A stretch of 64,000 nucleotides of DNA from contig OZ231126.1 of assembly GCA_965153355.1 (NCBI GenBank), forward strand, positions 74,462,001 through 74,526,000. Reading direction: 5' to 3'. Of the stretch, positions 61,696 to 64,000 are shown piece after piece; positions within the stretch are counted from its first letter, which is position 1; each line of letters opens with the position of its first letter. The position numbers and the translations under genes were made by a program. Below the pieces are notes generated by a model. It had not been told where the DNA came from. It worked only from the letters and a program-made list of their open reading frames with translations, and searched no databases. This DNA is from Flaccisagitta enflata (Eukaryota > Chaetognatha > Sagittoidea > Aphragmophora).

Positions 61696-63145
61696 ATAGG
61701 TGGGTGAAGTGGCGTCCAGTTTTTTTTCCATCAGCATGGGATTTGATGGACTGTGTAGGTGAGTGGAGTGGGATGAAATGGCGTTAGGTGTTTTTTCCCA
61801 TCAGGTCGGGATTTGATGGACTGTGTAGGTGGGTGGAGTGGGATGAAGTGGCGTTAGTTGTTTTTTCCCATCAGGTTGGGATTTGATGGACTGTGTAGGT
61901 GGGTGGAGTGGGATGAGGTGGCGTTAGGTGTTTTTTCCCATCAGGTCGGGATTTGATGGACTGTGTAGGTGGGTGGAGTGGGATGAAATGGTGTTAGTTG
62001 TTTATACCCATCAGGTCAAGATTTGATGGACTGTGTAGGTGGGTGGAGTGGGATGAAATGGCGTTAGTTGTTTTTTCCCATCAGGTCGGGATTTGATGGA
62101 CTGTGTAGGTGGGTGGAGTGGGATGAAGTGGCGTTAGGTGTTTTTTCCCATCAGGTCAGGATTTGATGGACTGTGTAGGTGGGTGGAGTGGGATGAAATG
62201 GCGTTAGGTGTTTTTTCCCATCAGTTCGGGATTTGATGGACTGTGTAGGTGGGTAGAGTGGGATGAAGTGGCGTTAGGTGTTTTTTCTCATCAGGTCGGG
62301 ATTTGATGGACTGTGTAGGTGGGTGGAATGGGATGAAATGGCGTAAGATATTTTTTCCCATCAGGTCGGGATTTGATGGACAGTGGGTGGAGTGGGATGA
62401 AATGGCGTTAGTTGTTTTTCCCATCAGGTTGGGATTTGGACTGTGAGGTGGGAGTGGGATGAAATGGCGATAGGTTTTTTTCCCATCAGGTTGGGATTTG
62501 ATGGACTGTGTAGGTGGGTGGAGTGGGATGAAATGGCGTTAGGTGTTTTTTCCCATCAGGTCGGGATTTGATGGACTGTGTAGGTGGGTGGAGTGGGATG
62601 AAATAGCGTTAGGTGTTTTTTCCCATCAGGTCGGGATTTGATGGACTGTGAAGGTGGGTGGAGTGGGATAAAGTGGCGTTAGGTGTTTTTCCCATCAGGT
62701 CGGGATTTGATGGACTGTGTAGGTGGGTGGAGTGGGATGAAATGGCGTTAGGTGTTTTTTCCCATCAGGTCGGGATTTGATGGACTGTGTAGGTGGGTGG
62801 AGTGGGATGAAGTGGCGTTAGGTGTTTTTTCCCATCAGGTCGGGATTTGATGGACTGTGTAGGTGGGTGGAGTGGGATGAAGTGGCGTTAGGTGTTTTTT
62901 CCCATCAGGTTGGGATTTGATGGACTGTGTAGGTGGGTGGAGTGGGATGAAATGGCGTTAGGTGTTTTTTCCCATCAGGTCGGGATTTGATGGACTGTGT
63001 AGGTGGGTGGAGTGGGATGAAGTGGCGTTAGGTGTTTTTTCCTATCAGGTTGGGATTTGATGGACTGTGTAGGTGGGTGGAGTGGGATGAAATGGCGTTA
63101 GGTGTTTTTTCCCATCAGGGTGGATTTTGATGGACTGTGCGCTTG
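61696..63145. repeat. 70-bp minisatellite, about 20 copies
   Basis: The unit contains GGGATTTGATGGACTGTGTA, GGTGGGTGGAGTGGGATGA and GTGGCGTTAGGTG(T)n CCCATCAGG. Spacing is 70 bp (61738, 61808, 61878 and on), with some shortened units near 62380-62460. Confidence 0.92.
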
Positions 63146-63297
63146 TTTCACTTAACCACGCGGGGGATAACGCGGTATTTACGAGCAGTGAATCTGCCCA
63201 AATACTTTGTTTGCCTTTTTCATCACAGCCCCTGCCCACCCGCACGCGACTTGGGTAGCCGTGTATCCGGCCTTGTTGTTCCTCATAGGTCATGTAA

Positions 63298-63423
63298 ATT
63301 GGAGAAGCGTTAACCGGACAAACTAAATTAACAGCTTGGTTTATTTCGTGAAGAAAGTAAAGAGATAGATGTACTTTCCACGCGCCGATGGCAAAAGCTT
63401 CAAGTTGTGAATGTTGTACCTCT
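63298..63423 (-). CDS. Possible exon of an unrecognised minus-strand gene
   Basis: On the minus strand an acceptor (CTCTTTCCAG) after a pyrimidine-rich stretch is followed by an open frame reading VQHSQLEAFAIGAWKVHLSL, YFLHEINQAVNLVCP and SPIYMTYEEQQ. The composition is protein-like and not low complexity. The downstream border is blurred by a family G repeat starting with CAAGGCC. The family is not recognised; a single exon without phase partners is weak evidence. Confidence 0.35.
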
Positions 63424-64000
63424 GGAAAGAGAACATGAAAAAGAATAGAAATTCATGTTGAAAAAAAAAAACAACAGACGAATCGTAATTTCGTAAAAAC
63501 CAAGCAAAAATAAAATCACGTGAGGATCAATAATTGAAAAAAAAAGATCAATTTCTCCTTTCTTTTATAAACAATGTTTTTTTTCTTTTTCATGTGATTT
63601 TGTCGTGTTGCAAGATTCGTTGTTTCGGTCGGTTTTCTGCTGGCACGCGACCGCGCGTCTGCTTCTCATCTCCTCTTCCTCCTCCTCATCCTCTTCCTCC
63701 TCTTCTCCTCCTTATTTCATTCATCTTCTTCTTCCCGTCGCTCCTCCCTTTCCTTCCATCCTCTTCCTCTTCTTTTTCCTCCCATTGAGAAAAGGAGAGA
63801 AAAAAAAAGGAGTTTCCTCGAGGAACGCTTTTGCCTCCCTGCCTTTCTCCTCTCTTTCCCAGGGGGTTTTCTCCTGTCCCAATTTTCCTGTAACTTCTCT
63901 TCATTCCAACCTTCCCTGCCTTTTCTCCTCTCTTCCCCAGGGGGTTTTCTCCCATCTCTTTCTTCCTGTAACTTCCTTTTATTCAAACCCTCCCTGCCTT
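63424..64000. other. Pyrimidine-rich DNA at the right edge
   Basis: CTCCTCTTCC-type tracts, plus a short tandem duplication of about 98 bp (CCTTTTCTCCTCTCTTCCCCAG at 63917 repeats 63841) containing CCCAGGGGGTTTTCTCC. Frames here are low complexity. Confidence 0.6.

Overview
The window is eukaryotic, and I read it as nuclear DNA of an invertebrate animal. It has spliced genes with GT-AG introns, a complete animal-type CNNM metal-transport gene, an isopenicillin-N-synthase-like (IPNS-like) dioxygenase gene, a non-LTR retrotransposon with a restriction-like endonuclease (RLE), hAT elements and a very heavy load of microsatellites and minisatellites. I cannot name the species. Nearly all long open frames are low-complexity artefacts of (CT)n, (CA)n, (CATT)n, (GTT)n and similar arrays. 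The real genes were found by joining exons whose splice sites and phases agree.

Layout. From 2151 to 11475 (+) lie six exons of a 2-oxoglutarate/Fe(II) oxygenase whose first exons are left of the window. On the opposite strand at 6613-8269, inside its large third intron, sit three phase-compatible exons that look like the 3' end of an unrecognised gene. From 11.5 to 24 kb I see only repeats: a hAT element with a perfect 8-bp target duplication, nested inverted-repeat elements, arrays of a 20-bp palindromic unit, and many copies of a (GGAC)n-bearing dispersed element. From 24055 to 47148 (+) is a complete 13-exon CNNM gene (807 codons before the stop). Its introns hold a 4.4-kb antisense retrotransposon, a hAT element with a transposase remnant, a 985-bp tandem repeat and several microsatellites. 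From 47 to 64 kb there is repeat-rich intergenic DNA with a second, decayed copy of the same retrotransposon, more miniature elements, a 70-bp minisatellite of about 20 copies, and one possible minus-strand exon at the right edge.

Two patterns stand out. First, several CNNM splice junctions are themselves tandemly repeated. Intron 4 starts with eight copies of a 51-bp unit, seven of which carry a GTAGG/GTAAG donor. Intron 12 starts with about 13 copies of a 48-bp unit beginning CCAG|GTAA. Introns 6 and 9 start with degenerate copies of the preceding exon end, and exon 4 is preceded by four degenerate copies of its own acceptor and first bases. Second, both copies of the RLE retrotransposon are 5'-truncated, share the same 3' terminus and are bounded on both sides by (TC)n in element orientation. 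That is what a (TC)n-microsatellite-specific element would leave. The longer copy also carries the C-terminal half of an OTU-type protease domain and a very long polyglutamine tract in the same frame as the reverse transcriptase.
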